From Liolophura sinensis (Eukaryota; Mollusca; Polyplacophora; Chitonida; Chitonidae): DNA of 64,000 nucleotides. Positions 1 to 15,100 of this stretch are shown here, one piece after another. Both the position numbers and the translations under genes were made by a program. The DNA is taken from assembly GCF_032854445.1 (NCBI RefSeq), contig NC_088300.1, positions 35,941,608 through 36,005,607 on the forward strand, in the 5' to 3' direction. How positions within the stretch are numbered: position 1 is the stretch's first letter; each line of letters opens with the position of its first letter. The notes beneath the pieces were generated by a model, which ran no database searches, was not told the DNA's origin, and saw nothing but the letters and a program-made list of their open reading frames with translations.

Positions 1-1327
1 TACATGGATATTTTTCATAATGTGCATGTAGCATAGTTGTTAGTGCTTGTAATTGTGGGTTACTAGTCTCAGGTGGAGACTTGTGGTCATGTGTGTGAGT
101 ATTAACCTGGCTTCAGTTATGAATGCACGTTTAGAGAACATTATGCATCTTAATTCCCTGTCAGCTTGTTTAGTGAGGGTGTGTGCCCTGAACTAGAGGT
201 GTTTCGTGATGTAAGGGGCACCTTACATCACGAAACACATTGACCAGTGAATGCATTCAAACGATTGTATACAGCACTTGTGTATTTGCCAAGATGAATT
301 ATAATTGAATAGATTGATTGTAAGGCACGCGGAGGTGAACATACCTGAAATCACTAACTGCAAGATAGAGCAGACCTACTTTTACACTAGTGATTTGTAC
401 TGCAGATTGTTACATGCACCTGCTATTTCCTCTGTGATATCTGTTTAATGAGTTTAAATTACAGCATTGTGATGTATTCTAGCTATGTACTCTTGTGAGT
501 GTGTGTGATCTATGGTTAATGACCTAAATCTTTGTCCATGTCTCAGTTGCACATTTTCCCTAATATCTGAAAGTGGGGTTGGTCTTTGAAGGTGTTCTGA
601 GATCTATTTAAAAGGTGGGATAATAGTTTCAGTGCCAAAAGTAATGTATTATACCATTGATTTGTCTCTGAAAATGCGCTTTTGGACGCAAAATTTTAGG
701 TAACTTACGATGTATGAACATGTATATTCATGTACAGAGGGGAAGTGGCTGTGACTTGTCTGTTTGTCTTTATACATCGAAATGATACCTTGCCTGCATC
801 AGTGTTCTCACTGTGGTAGAAACCTGTAGCCTGGATATTTAATTGGATTCATACAAAATACCAGTTCTTGTAACCAAATAGATCGCCAAGGTAAACAGGG
901 AACTACAAAAACCCAATAGCCTTTGTTCAGTACAAAGCTTACGTTTTCATACTTGTTTGCATACTGGATGGTATTATGACATGCTGTTGTCAGTCTGTTA
1001 GTCTTTGCGTCAGGTCGTTGTGCCTCTTTTTTGTGATGGATTTTCATGTCAACGCTGAAGAACTGCTTGTTCAAAACTTCATTTTTGGGTTTGAAGGGCG
1101 GGTGATCCCATGTGTTTCCATGAACAACACCAAGCCTAATGGCATTGCAGATATGACCAAAGCTCTCGTTAAACTTATATCAACCAGAAATTGAAGGTTT
1201 CTTTTTTGTGTGTTTTGACTAGATGTGTGACAGCATCAGCAGGCGTTATTCATGTGGACTGCTGATTTGTGGCAACTCGCCTGTGGATGTGCCTGGTGTG
1301 GCAGCTGATTAGCTCAACAGCTTAAAA
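1..1327. other. Upstream region and probable 5' UTR of the SH3BP2-like gene
   Basis: No coding exon could be supported here. The stretch holds a perfect 18-bp inverted repeat (199-238) and, just before the gene's ATG, sequence that is probably 5' UTR. A pyrimidine-rich tract followed by several AG dinucleotides near 1200-1245 could be an acceptor for a 5' UTR intron. The transcription start cannot be fixed from sequence. Confidence 0.4.
199..238. repeat. Perfect 18-bp inverted repeat with 4-nt loop
   Basis: The left arm (199-216, beginning GTGTTTCGTGATG) is exactly complementary to the right arm (221-238, ending CACGAAACAC), separated by GGCA. I see no mismatch. No transposon or coding sequence is recognisable around it. 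Confidence 0.9.
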
Positions 1328-1388
1328 ATGTCTTCTGGTTCAGATAGCAGTCTGTCTTCGCTCCTGATGATACCTGATCAGAGAGTCT
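1328..1388 (+). CDS. SH3BP2: SH3BP2-like exon 1 (start codon)
   Basis: Encodes MSSGSDSSLSSLLMIPDQRV and the first base of a Ser codon. The donor is T|GTAAGT. It joins in frame to the exon at 8780 to give ...RVSAQDLV, resembling human IGAQNLL just before the PH domain. The intron is 7.4 kb. Confidence 0.8.
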
Positions 1389-4300
1389 GTAAGTATATCA
1401 TTACTAATTCCACACCCATTCCCATATTTATTATATACTCAATCTAGAAAAACCCTGTAAGAGTGAGAGAAAAATAATTTAATACTTGCTGCACACATTT
1501 GCATTCATTACTTTCATTTTATGTGTTATACATGCACATTGCTATTTTGTCTTTATGGAACTTAAATGAAAATGTGATGTATTCAAGATGAAGAAAATTC
1601 AGATACACGTGCTATTGGTCACATCTACATGAACACTCAACGTGTATGACATGATTCTGTGGCCTAATGGTTAGAACTATTAACATGCTTGAGACCGGAG
1701 ATCAAAACCTGGTTGGGTCATGCCAAAGATGATAAGCATGGTTCTGGTTTCTGCCCCACTTGTTGGCCCAGTGTCAATATAATGTGACAGGATGAGGTGT
1801 CATGTCGGGTGTTTTTGGCATGATACTTCAGCGAAAGCAGCACTTTGGCGGCAAGGACTCGCACTGCCACAAGTCTACAAAATATATACACACATACCTT
1901 ATGACCAATCGTCACACTGTACAACTGAAAATTGTTATGTACCATGTAAAACCCAGGCATACATACATACATACATACATACATACATACATACATACAT
2001 ACACACATACATACATACATACATACATACATACATACATACATACGTATACTGTATATGTACATGTACACATCATAAAGCTTCTCCTCCCCCCCCCCCC
2101 CCCCCACCCCACCAAAGGTATAGGTACATGGAGGTTTGATTTTAAAATGTCGCCCATTCAAGAACAAAAAATTTTCTGGCATTGAACCTACGGTTGTTAG
2201 AGCTCTCTCTCTCAATGTTTTCAAGGGTAACAATTACTTGCAATAGCCTTATTTAACAAAAAGTGTGGCCGAAGCAAAACAACTAAGAGAACAATGTAAA
2301 TTGGTTTTATTATTGTGTGCTACCAACGATCAGATTTTTTAAAATATATTTATGTACTTTTAACCACATTTGTAGTTTTTGCCTGCAGGGATATATAACC
2401 ACTTGTTGATTATTATCTGGAAAAGAAAGTGTTTACATGAAATACCCTAAATTTGTCAGTCTGTGTTAAAGGTTTAGAAGTTGATGTTTTGAGCAGAGTT
2501 CCACAATTTTAAGTATGTACCTACATGTTCATGTTTACATAGCTCATTTTACAGGTGTAGAGTAATTAATCGGGCAAAGCTTCTCATGTCCTCATTTACC
2601 CACCCGTACCTACGTGTACCTGTACAAACCTCATAAAAGTTAACGCATTAAGGCAGCATGCATACTTTCATTCAAGGGCTAGTGGTTTGAGCAGAGATAC
2701 ATACATGTACATGTAGATTTGTAGGCTACCAGTGAAAATTTCCACACTTGTTGAATGTGAAATACTTGACTGCTGCATTGTGTTCATTTAAAGGTACCAA
2801 TGAGAAGAATGAATCAAGCCGAAAATTATCTTTTTAACAAGCCTCATCTGAATTATGTCCCTTGCTACATGACAGCAACTGTGACGTGACGTAATGGAAA
2901 GTTAGTTTTTAAGGCGACCTTGTCTGTTAAAGCCTGTAGTATGTAAGCTAAGCCACAGTCAATGAGCTCATCAAAGCAACTGTTTAATTTATAGCATTTT
3001 TACATTACCTCTGAATGAGTTAAAAGAATTATTCTGGGCTTTCCAAAATACAGGCTGCAAAATTAAAATTTGTATTAAAGCTAGGTCTTCAAATTCCTTA
3101 TGAAGCTTTATCCCTGAAACTTGCCATTAGCCAGCTATATCTTAAAATCGTGCTACTTAAACAGGGGAGTGACTTCAAGGAAGGTAATTCAGTGCAGCCC
3201 TGTTTACATCCATCACATTTTCATAGATTGCAGATCTGAGATTTATCAGTATACAGTTTTTTTTTAGGATGTTTATTCCACCTTGATAGTGATTCAGATT
3301 GTATACAGAATTATCTTTTATCTTTGTGATCCCTCCTAGCGTTTAGTAGTCACAGGAGTTTGTCATGTATTCCATCACCTTCACGATCGTGATCTTTGCA
3401 GAATATGAGAAGTGACAAAAATATACCTGCAGGTGTCACTTCCGTGCTACGTATACTTCTCATGTAGTGATGTGCTGCATGTTGCTGAGCATGTGAGACA
3501 GCTACCATATGTACCGCGGAGCACTTGTTATAGTGTATACCTTGGATGTGGTGACATATGCCAGTGTAATCCCAAGGCTATAGTCATGGAGGGATGCCCA
3601 ATGTGTCAAAGAAGGAATTACTTCAGGTGTAAGAAAAGGTGTAAGCGTAAGTTGTTGGGTTTTAATGGGATGCAGATATACAAGTAACCGGATTCTTCAA
3701 CCTTGTCATATACATTAGGCATCACACGCACGTTATCAGCAGATTCCTATGTAAAACCCTTCTGAGACCATCATTGAAACTCTATTTGTTTGGCCATAAC
3801 CCAACTAGTCCTCCTCAGTTGGGTAGCACGCTAGCGCAGCGTAATGACCCAGGAGTCTCTCACCAATGCGGTCGCTGTGAATTCAAGTCCAGCTCATGCT
3901 GGCTTCCACTCCGGTCGTATGTGGGAAGGTCTTCCAGCAACCTGCAGATGGTTGTGGGTTTCCCCCAGGCTCTGCCCGGTTTCCTCCCACCATAATGCTG
4001 GCTGCCGTTGTATAAGTGAAATATTCTTGAGTACGGCGTAAAACACCAATCAAATCAAACTAGTCCTCCAGAATTGGACCATACTCTGATGTTTTCTGTG
4101 GAATTTTGATGCAATCTTTTTTTTTTTTCAACAAAGAATTTTTTTAGGATGACCTCATGTTTTTAGTATCACCTGCAGGACATTGTCAGGTGAAAGGAGA
4201 AAATATGTAATTCACATTTTCCTTAAGAGTGGTAAATGGTAGGACAAAACGTGGGGTTAACCTGTGGTGGGTCTGTAATGACGTGTAACAGCTCAGCAGT

Positions 4301-6074
4301 GACCACCTTAGAAAATTACATGATGTATATACCCAAGCAGGAGTTGCATCTTTTGTAAGATTGCTGTGATAGTGGTTAGAATTTGTGTTATTTGTGAGCT
4401 CTAATCTCATTTGATTATGGTAATCAATTTATTGATTGGTGTTTCACAGACCCCTAGCTAGGATTTATGAAGGGCATGGGGATGAGTGTCCTAGCCATAA
4501 TAGCCGCGTGTTGTGGTCGTCGATCTCCGGCTGTCAAGAACATGCCAGGCCAGATTAGATCTAAAGTCATAGTTAAATATATGTCAATATTAATACCATG
4601 TCACTTGTGGAATGTATCAATTAAAGCCCCTCCACTGATAATAAAAAAATGGATATTTTCAAATACATGTAAGTCTTGCATACAGATATCTCAGAAGTAT
4701 CGCATAAAATGCATTCATAAAAAGGGAAAGAACTTTTTTACATGGAGTACTCATTAGCAGACAGTCTATTAACTTAAGACTATACAATAAGAAATTGTTT
4801 TATTTATGTTCATTTCATGTATTTTTTTTATTTATTTTATTTTTGTAATTTCCACTTCATCAAATACAAATAGCACCATGGACATAAATGTTATTTGTCC
4901 AGGAATTAAGACTAATAGTATTGGGTAAGGAATTTGAAACAAACAAGGTCCTGTGACTGTCAGTCACTTATAAAGTTACTTGTAAAATGCATACCATTAG
5001 AATCACGTTTTTGCTTAAAAAGTACAAAAAAACAAAAGTCATTTTCTTGAATAGTTTTGATCCTGAAAGATTGTAAAAATTAATCTTGAAGACAGATGGC
5101 CGTCTCAGAAGTTGTCATCGTTGTTGCTGTTATATTCACAGTTGTGTTCGTTTGGCTGGTAAAAAAAGATCAAATAAACTTGTTGTGTCTGGCTAGACTT
5201 TTGTGGGTGGACCAACACTTCCCCTTCAGCCGACCCAAACTGGGCATGCAGTTGACAACTAACGTTTAAGTTCAATTATTGTGCAAACTTGTCAATACAC
5301 AGTTGTGTATTACATATGCATGGCTGAACGTTAGAATCTCGGAAACCGCCTTTTTCTGTAAGAATTATGAAACTAACAAAGGTTTTCAGGGTAATAGTTA
5401 CTCTTCGATATTTGGAGGGAAAATAAATGTTCCACAATCGTAAACGTTGTTCAGTGAAAACGATATGACAAGTCGATGGAAGTGTTTACAGTATTGTGGT
5501 GCGGAAAAGGACAGCAAATCGAATAAAGTGTGTTTTAGTGGCAGGGTGTGCTGCACTGTGGGTTCAAAGAGGTATGGTGAACCGCCCGATGGGCATGGCA
5601 CTGTGCCACGCAATAAACTGCTAACTAGGGGTTTGGTTTCATACCATCGTCAATCATTTTTACACTGACTTATATATGACAGCTGTACGTGGGAAGGTCT
5701 CCCACCAACCTGAGGATGGTTGTGCGTTTACCCTAGGCTTTGCCTGGTTTCCTCCCACCATAATGCAGACCACCACAAAAGGTAAAGCATCACTCAGATA
5801 AATAAATAGACGTGACATCAGTGAGGTTTACTGGTCGAGGAACGTGAACTGATCTGCCTTTTGCCAGCAAGCCCTGTTAACATGGTTAACACTGACTCTG
5901 TTACATAGAATTTCTCGCATTAAACTTTGTGCTTCACTTAGTTTCCTTATACGAACTCCTTATTAATTCATAGATGAGATTTTTAATAAGTAATTGAGTC
6001 ATAGTCAGAATTAATTTCCTTATTTCTTCTCCTCTGTAATGTACATTTACTGAATGTAAAATTCAACAGATAAA

Positions 6075-6107
<33 letters not shown>

Positions 6108-9100
6108 TGAGTAGTGGGTCTTCTGCAGTATGAGTTTTCTTCCTTGATCAAGTTTGTGTCATTGCCTCAGGTTAGCCTGGTTATTGTTTGAATTGTAGAC
6201 GGGGGAGTAGAAACCCCATTAACGTGAAAATTAAAGTGCATTATTATGTGTTTAATGGAGAAGAATAGCCAGGCCAGGGAATTCCTGAAATTTCAATTTT
6301 GCTGTTACAAAATCAAAATCATGTTTCATAACTGATACTTTGTGTGGATACATGTATTGACGACTGTAAATTAGCAAATTCATGACTTCTGTACTTGATT
6401 TATTGAGCTGAAATTTTGCATTTATATGTGTTGTACAGACAAGCTCTTTAGTACCGAGATACCAGATCTCAAAGTTTATCTCGAATTAACGGTATATACA
6501 GGGGTATCTAATTATAAATAAAGTGTGGACCTTTCTGGTTTTCATGTAGAGCGAACATACATGTATGTAAACGCACATGTACTGATGTAAGCAAGTAACA
6601 TGTTACACTCTGACTGACTCTTCAGCTGCAGGAGCAGAATAAGGAATGGAGATATGATAGGATTTCTGATGCAGTCAACAACTAGTGTGCAAGCAGGAAG
6701 CAAGCCTACATGGGCCACTTCATAGACAGTCATCTCAATTTGCAACTGTCCTTTTTTTTTTTCTGTGAATAGGACGAGCATAATCAGTCTGATGCTAGTT
6801 TCCATGGTAGGTTAAATTCTTTTGTATGCGACAGATACCACTGTATCTGTCGTTTTGCCTGTGCAGGTGTTCATATCCTTGTCAGTCACATCAGTCATGT
6901 CTGTGTGTTTAATGAGTTTAATGGGGAAATACGAGGACTTCCTGTCTGTTGTGCTTAATTGCTCATTTGATTATAACGGGTCTTATTATCTCAATGAGTG
7001 ATAGATATGCGTAATGTACTCTCTAACAAAAGTAACTGCAGTCACTTTCACTTTCATCAACATTTTGCAGAAATCATTGTGTCCAGGTTTCAAGAACCGT
7101 AGAGTTATGTGATTTCTGATAAGGGTTTTCATCATAGATTGGGGATATTATAGACGTGAAATTGGGCCAAGGATGGTACCTAATTCTGTAGTTACTTCAA
7201 CCTTTTCAGCCACCTTTACAACCAGTATTTTGAAACATTCCAAGATAACTGTAGAGAACTAATATGCACAGTTTCATGAAGCCTTCATCTTTATTGACAC
7301 AAAACAAATCATTTTAGTGTCATTTTCATAATAATTGTAGGCATAAATTGCATCAAAAAAGTGCCTTAGATAAGGTAGAAGATTTACAGTATGTCTACAT
7401 ACTGATAAGTACAAATCAATACATCTTCTTACCAACATGTAATTGTGCAATATTGGTTATGTTGGAACAAATAGTGTACACTATGATTCTTGTCCTCTGT
7501 AAAACCGTGGCTGCCTTGTTCAAGAGAATCCACATTTATATTTATTTATTTATTTATTTCATTCGTGCTTTATGCCATACCTGGTACTCAAGAATATTTC
7601 ACTTAAAAGATTGCAGCCATCATTGTGGTGGGAGGAAAGTGGGTAGGGTGTAGGTGGGGGGTGCGGGTGGGGGGGTGGCATAATGGTTGATTTAATTAAG
7701 TTTGTTTAAAACAAATTTCATACATGTGCTTGAACTCACGGTAGAAAGATGATCAATTGCGGGATTAAAGTCCTTGAGTCTTGTTCTATCCCAAGTATGA
7801 ATCAGGTGGTACCTTATGAGATGTTACCTTTTTATGAATAATGTGGGGAAGGACAGGAAAATTAGGTAAATCACCTAAAAATTTTGCCCAAAAACTTTGT
7901 AAAATTACTCTCGGTGGAGAAACTTACATTATTCCTGTAAAATAATACCACACCTTCCAAGGTTTGGGTCATACAAAAGACTTCAAAAATGGTACTTGTA
8001 ACAGTCTCACTTGGCTCTCAGCACAGAGGTTACAGCAAGGAAACATGACTGATTGGCCCGGTCTCAGTATAATGTGAGTGGATGGGGTGTCATGTCTGGT
8101 GTCTTCCGCATGATACTTCAGTGGCGGCACTGCTCTGCATAGACTCACTCTGCTACAAGAAGACACAGTATATGTACACACACCTAATGACCCCTAGTCA
8201 TGGTATAACTGAAAAATTGTTTTAGTTATTACAACTTTCTTAAATTCTTAACATTTGGGTCAAGGGATGTGATGTATTTATTAAAGAAAAACATGTACAT
8301 GTACGCGCTGTCAAAATTCATGGGGATAATGTTTGCATTAAAATGTATGGACTGCTTTGGTGCCCTAAAGGTTAGAGTGTCCGCATTGATGTCATTAGTC
8401 CCGAAATCAAATCCAGGTCGGGTCATGCCAAGGATTGTAGAAATAGTACCTGTTGCTGCCTGACTTGGGGCTCAGTGAGGAGATGTTACAGCAAGGAAGC
8501 AGTAGTTGGCCGGGTGTTAATAGAATGTGATTGGGTGGGGTGTGATATCTGGTGTCTTTGGTATGATATTTCAGTGGGAGCAGCACTTTACTGACATAGA
8601 CTCACTCTGCCACAAGAAGACACCGTATACGTTCACACATCTTTAATACGACTTAAAAATTGTTGAGTGCGATGATAAACTGCGATGATAAACTGTAAGA
8701 CTGTTGATAAAATTGTATAGGATATACCAGTGCCTAACATTGTACCTTTTAGGTAATGCCATTTTGTGTCTGATTTTAGCTGCTCAGGATCTGGTGCGAG
8801 GGAATTACACTCTTGCAGGATGGTTACGAAAACGAGGACGGCTGAACGTCATTCCTGGTGCAAGGAAGGTCTTCCCATGTAAGTTGTACCTGCAAATTAA
8901 AGATTTTCTTTCGTCTAGCTTACCTGTACAGAGAAGAGTGAGATGTCAAACCCAGTGCGCACTGACAACATTTGTTGTAGAAAAAGGGATTTCTTGATCT
9001 CGGCAACTGTGGGACTATTTACAAAAAGAATTTTTGTCTCTCTAAAATTGGATCCAGATAGTGGATCAGCTTGTTTAATTTTTGGCCCCCAAAAAAATCA

Positions 9101-12100
9101 AAAACAAGCGAGAGCCTGTGTGAGAGATTGTTGCTGTCTGCATTTACCAACTATCATTTATAGAAATTTCAGGCGAGAATACAAATTTTGCATACGTATA
9201 AAGTACAATGGAACAAAGAAGATTTTTCCTTCATTGAAGGCCAGTGTGCATATTATAATTACCATATATAACATAATTTATTGACGTGTCTCTTTTGTGT
9301 TATAGAGAAAGGTAAAAACATGTCTAAGTATGGCATGTTTGGACATTAGCTCTTATTTGCAGTATTGTCTTAGAGTTTATTTTATTTTAGAGTACTGTCA
9401 TAGGCCCATGAGGTACACAAGCGTTTGCTCTTATATGAAGATGAGCTGGGTAAAGCTAGCTGCTGCAGTTTAACTTTCCCAAAAAAAAAAACCCCTTCAG
9501 ATTAATAATCAAGTATATAAACCAGTATTAAATACTTTCATTGTGCAATATTCTCTTCATTATTTATATTTTAACAATATTTTATATTATTTTATGTTAT
9601 ATATTTTTTTCATATTTTCAAGTATATAAACCAGTATTAAATACTTTCATCGTGCAATATTCTATTCATTATTCATATTTTAACAATATCTTAAATTGGT
9701 GTTTGAACATTTTTATGTATGAGATTGGAGTGTTAAAGCTGAATAAACTTAAATAGAGGAGATGTCATCTCACTGAGGTCAGAGTGGAATGTCATTAAAT
9801 GTAAATGTTTTTCTTATGATGTCAGATTTATCAAAATCTAGTAACAAAAGGGATATCTGAAACTTTTATCCTGACCTTCACTTATGCATAAAAGTGGCGA
9901 TGGCCTGACAGGCATGCTGGGCATAATCCATAGTTTTTTCTCAGGACTTGACTCGGATATGGTAGCAGCCTTTAATAGATTATGCACAGGGTTACAGGGT
10001 TACAAGTCTCTAAATGCACATTATATACATGTATGGGGTTCAGAATCAGCCTGGATTAGCCCTAGGGTGTCAGTATGTGTATAACGCTTGCTAAATATAG
10101 ATCATATTCCTTTAGGGTGCTTGGGGTTTAACATGGTGTTACTCCTTTAAGGTGAAATGAAGGAAGCAAATTTCCAAGATTATACATGAATTGAATTCTT
10201 CCTTCATTATGACTTCCTAGTATGTGTTAAGCTCATAAATTAAATATTTGTCAATAGATCCTGTCCCAGTATACCAACATCATCTTGAATTTCACACCAC
10301 AATGGTCTCCTGTCCTGACCAAGCTTCTGACCTAGTGACCTAGCTACAGAATTCATAAAATGTGCATGCAGACCTAGGCAGATAAAAGGGAAGTAGTCAT
10401 GCATAAGCAGCATAGCATTTCCCACTAACTACCCGAAAAAAAAAAAAAAAAAAAGAACAACAACAAAATGTTTGACACCCAAAGTGGACTTTGTATCTAT
10501 TGCATGGATACAGTAGCTCCTTGACCAGCGAAGCTTATTTGTATGTTCAGATCTGTGTATAGCTGGCTCAACTGCTTTGTTTTGTCCTAATTATGGTCAG
10601 GTTGGAAAAAGTATTTCACATTAACCAAATCAGCCAGGGAAGCTCTCAAGCTGCCTGATCAGCACATGTATGAGTAGAGACTTTACTAAAAATTGTATTC
10701 TTTGCATTCTATGCAGAATTTGTGTGTAAAAAGTTTTACTTGTGTAAATCGCGTACTGTAATTCTTCAGCCTTTTCGAATGTTTGCAAGATGCTTACTCA
10801 AGCATATTCTGAAGGCATTATTCTCTTTAGACTGATAAAATTACACTCTTTTTGAAGCCCTGAAATTGACCAATACAACCAATGTAGAATAATGTAGAAA
10901 TATGTATAAATTTTACTGAAAGCTGCTCTTTCATATGGGAACAGGTTGAGGAATTAGGGTAGAAGTGGTATGCATTGATGTACCTGTAGTGCTGTAGATA
11001 TAGGTGATCATTAGCTTTGCCAGTGTCAGTGTCAAACTGGCTTAAGCGCATGTTGTAGGCATGGTACGTAGCGGAGAGCTACGAGAATTGAATACATATA
11101 AATAGAACTTTCCATTTGTACTGACCCGCTTTAAAAACATGTCAACATGAATCCATGGAAATATCACGTCCATAGGTAAAAGTAAAGGCAGCTGCAAAGA
11201 TGTTGTCAGGTTTATTAGCCTCTGTGTGAGTCATCACCAAAAAGCTACACGGCACAGTTCTGAAAAACGCATTTTTACACCTGAAAAGCGCAAATAATAG
11301 AGAGTCATTACTTTTGGGTGCAGAAATTGGGTATAAAGGGAAGGCATTCAAAGCTATTCACACAATCACTGTAGCAGCAGAATAGCACAAGACGCAGTGC
11401 CACGATTGACACCTGAGGAATTGGAGCGCGCTATTGTCTTTATTGAAGTTGGGCTGGGTCTACAAAGGGCATAGCAGCAAGGTTCGGATGTCACCACAGT
11501 ACCATTACACGGCTAAACAGACAGTTTTTGCTGCCACACTAGCATGGCGTTATCTTCTCTGATGATTTTCACCTCTGGAAAGCAGACATATAGATGTTCG
11601 GCACCACATTGGTGAATGTTATCTGGATGGTTATGTTGTGCAGACTGATGGAAGGGGTGGCAGAAGAGTGATGATTGGGGCGGCATCACTTTTCGTCACA
11701 GAACAACACTCCATGTGTGCACTGGGCATGTTAATGCAGTTTAATACAGGGACGCCATTTTAAGATGTCACATTGCTCCCTGTTTCTGTAAAACACCAAT
11801 GGCTGCATACTTGCAAACAGGACAACACCAGAGCACATACAGCATGTTGTTCTCTGAAATTTTTGGCACAGAATAATGTACCATGGCCTGCCTTATCTCT
11901 TGATCTATGGTCTATCAAGCACTGTTAGGGACCTCACACTTGTCCAACAGCAGGAATGGCAGTAGGATTCCACAAGCTGTTATCCACAGGCTGATAGTAG
12001 AGACCTTTAGTTAGAAGTTACATGTTCAACTTGTAACTAGAAAAGATAAACTAATACTAGTTTGAAGTTACAAACTTGTAACTAAACATCTCTAATGTCT

Positions 12101-15100
12101 ATGAGAAGGCATAGTATGGCATGCATTGCAAACAGGGGTCGTCCTATCCCATACTGACGTTGTATTTGGACCTCTTGTGTGTTCCATTCCCTCTACATTA
12201 AAATGGGGTACTTTCCAATGACACTTGTCATTAGTAATGCGTAACTGGCTTATCGTAATGTGAATGTAATACACAACCAACGCCAAATAAAACTTGATTT
12301 AGCTTTGGTTCCACGTTTTCCTCTGGTGTGTTTTTAATGCGTTTCATTATGTGTCAGCATGTATAAAACTTGCTTCACAAACAAGTAGCCCAGTTGTATA
12401 TTTGTTCAGAGGGTCTTTGCAAATATTGCAAAACGAAATTGATGTATTTCGTTGTTACTCCCCCACCACACCCCGTTACTCCATACCCATGACCCATACT
12501 AAAATACTTAAGACAATTTCTACTTGAATTTATTTTAGAACTTAAAAATATTGATGCTGTCCCTGTGATCTGAAGATATGCAGGAAAGGAATTCATGAAA
12601 TTTTAGTTCATAAAATGTGCATGTAAGAAAACTTAAGACTTTATCATAAATCTCATGATTTATAGTTTACATGTAATTGTGAGGTATTTTCGTGCATTAA
12701 CATGAGTGATTTATTTTTTTCATTGGTGTCTTTACGCCGTACTACGCCGAATATTTCACTTATACGACAGCGGCCAGCATTATGGTGGGAGGAAACCAGA
12801 CAGAGCACTGAGGAAGCTTGCTTGTATTTAACATTAAGAGTAATGTATAATTGGAATGTGACATCATATGGGCACTGTTTCATTCATATTATGGGAAAAT
12901 GTTAAGTTAAATAGCAGTTGTCCCAAGGAAGTCAAGAGGGAGATTTCCTTCAAGTTTTCCTGGCCTTCAGTAACCTTATCTTATTAAACATTGCTGTATA
13001 AAATTTAAAAAATAACTGATGTACAAGTTTGAGTTTCATTTTAAAACTGTCTCATAAAGCCACTGTGCTACTGTAGCATCAGTTATAGCAGTGATGATGC
13101 GCAAGATAAAATGTACCCTGATGAAAAAAGCCAAGAGTACTTGTAGGTGCATACTTGTAAACTGTTCTCAGGGCTTTTGACATTTCACTTTTTCCATGAC
13201 AGTCGAACACGAAAATGTCTGCTTTAGCATGGGGAGGGTCATGGGTTTCCCCAGTCTCTTCCTGCCATAATGCTGTCACATAAATGAAATATTTGTTGTA
13301 TGGTAGAAAATACCTTTGAGAGAAGTAAATTGTACGATGTCAAGTGTGCCCAAAATTTAAAGTTTGCCCAAGTTACACATATGGAAGGTCTGAAATTTAT
13401 CCTGCATGGAGTCAATTTAAAAATATGTTATTCATCCCCCCACCCCCACCCCCACCCCCAACAAAGGCCAATCCAGCTGAATTAATGACTACCAATTGAA
13501 TAAAAATCTGTGGTGGTGATAGGGGCAAAATTTCAAATACACGGTGTGCACAAATTAATGTTTACAATGTAAAGTCATTGGTTAAATACTTGACACTTAG
13601 GCTTGGTCCTCCTCTCACTTTAATACCCCGACTTACATGCTATGATGTTATGTGTACATGTATGGGCATCATATAAGAGCTTGATTTCACTTAATATAGG
13701 TCAGCCATGCCTAGTGTGTTCATAGACAAACTGCATGCCACTGTGAATAGGGGATATGCTCCCCTATACTGATCTGAATGAATGTTACATCTACATGTAC
13801 CAGTATTGACATAGATAAATGTGTCTGGAAATCTGTGTGCAAGGTTTGGTTCTGGCAAAAAATGGGGGGGGGGATTCCCCGTTTTCTGGAGAGCTTTCTG
13901 TATTTGTTGGATTTGGGATTATGATATACATGTATATATATTATTTACAGGTTGTTCATGTGATAATCCTAGGTTTTATATTTTCTCTGTCCTTGGATAT
14001 GATGTCAGTATTAAACAGGCAGTGATCTACATCCCCAAAATCGCCGCAGTCAAATAAGTGAAATATTCTTGAGTACATCGTAAAACACCAATCAAATAAA
14101 TAAATAAATATCCTAAGCAACCTAGTTTGACAAATTTCAACATAATACATGTATGTTAAAATGCAGGTTAGAGTAGTGTGGACAGCCTTTTTTGACAATT
14201 TTTTAAGGTATTTTTTAAGGCCATTATTTCCAGATGTTAGCATTTTACTAAAGAGAAATCTTTGTTTTCATAAAACTGTTTATAGAAAGCAGAGTTTTTC
14301 TTAACTTAAAACTAAAGTTCTCTGCACCATAAGGAGACCTGATTTACCGTATTCTTTGAAACTAGGTATAGTCGATTTATCATTACAAGGTAAGTGAAAA
14401 GGCTTATTCTACATATATTTGTAAAACATATGGAGACATTGTGATAATGAAAGGATCTTTTTGGTTTTTTTTTTGTGTTTTGATCTGTAGGGCTACACCA
14501 ATTTGTTGTACTACACGAGGGCTGTCTGTACACCTTCAAGAATGAGACTGCCAAGAAACCCTTGCGAGCTTTCTCCTTGTATGGATACAACACGTAAGTA
14601 GTGGTCTCAGCTTCATTCAGGCTGCGTGAAGCAAGAGCTTTTTTATGCAAGAGAAAGTACTACTTAGAGTATGATACATGCAGAGTAACCTAATAACAGA
14701 CTTTTCCATTTGGTTAAATTTTTATACCCACCTTTGGCATTGAAAAGAGATTTATTCTGCCCGCGAAGCGTGGAGACCTGGGATCAAACCCTGGTTGGGT
14801 CATACGAAAGACTTTAAGAATGGTTTTTGTTACTGCCTAGCTCTGTGCTCAGCACAGAAAGGTTAGAGCAAAGAAACAGGACTGGTTGGCTGGTTGTCAA
14901 TTTGTCTGGTGCTTTCGGCATCATACTTCAGTGGCTGCAGCGCTTTGGCGTCATGGACTTACCCTGTTGCAAGAAGACACAGTACATGCACATGTACAAA
15001 CACCTAATTACTCCTCGTCTTATGACTGAAAAATTGTTACGCATGTATATGACGTGAAACGCCAAGTATACATATACGCATTCCCTCTGTCTGTGAAAGA

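Noticed and set aside
1718-2233. 171-aa minus-strand ORF and overlapping plus-strand ORFs
   Set aside because: They consist of the (ACAT)n microsatellite plus a SINE.
3774-4041. ORFs with GVSHQCGRCEFKSS-like sequence, repeated at 32298, 43531, 46176 and 58114
   Set aside because: These are translations of the SINE, identical because the element is repeated.
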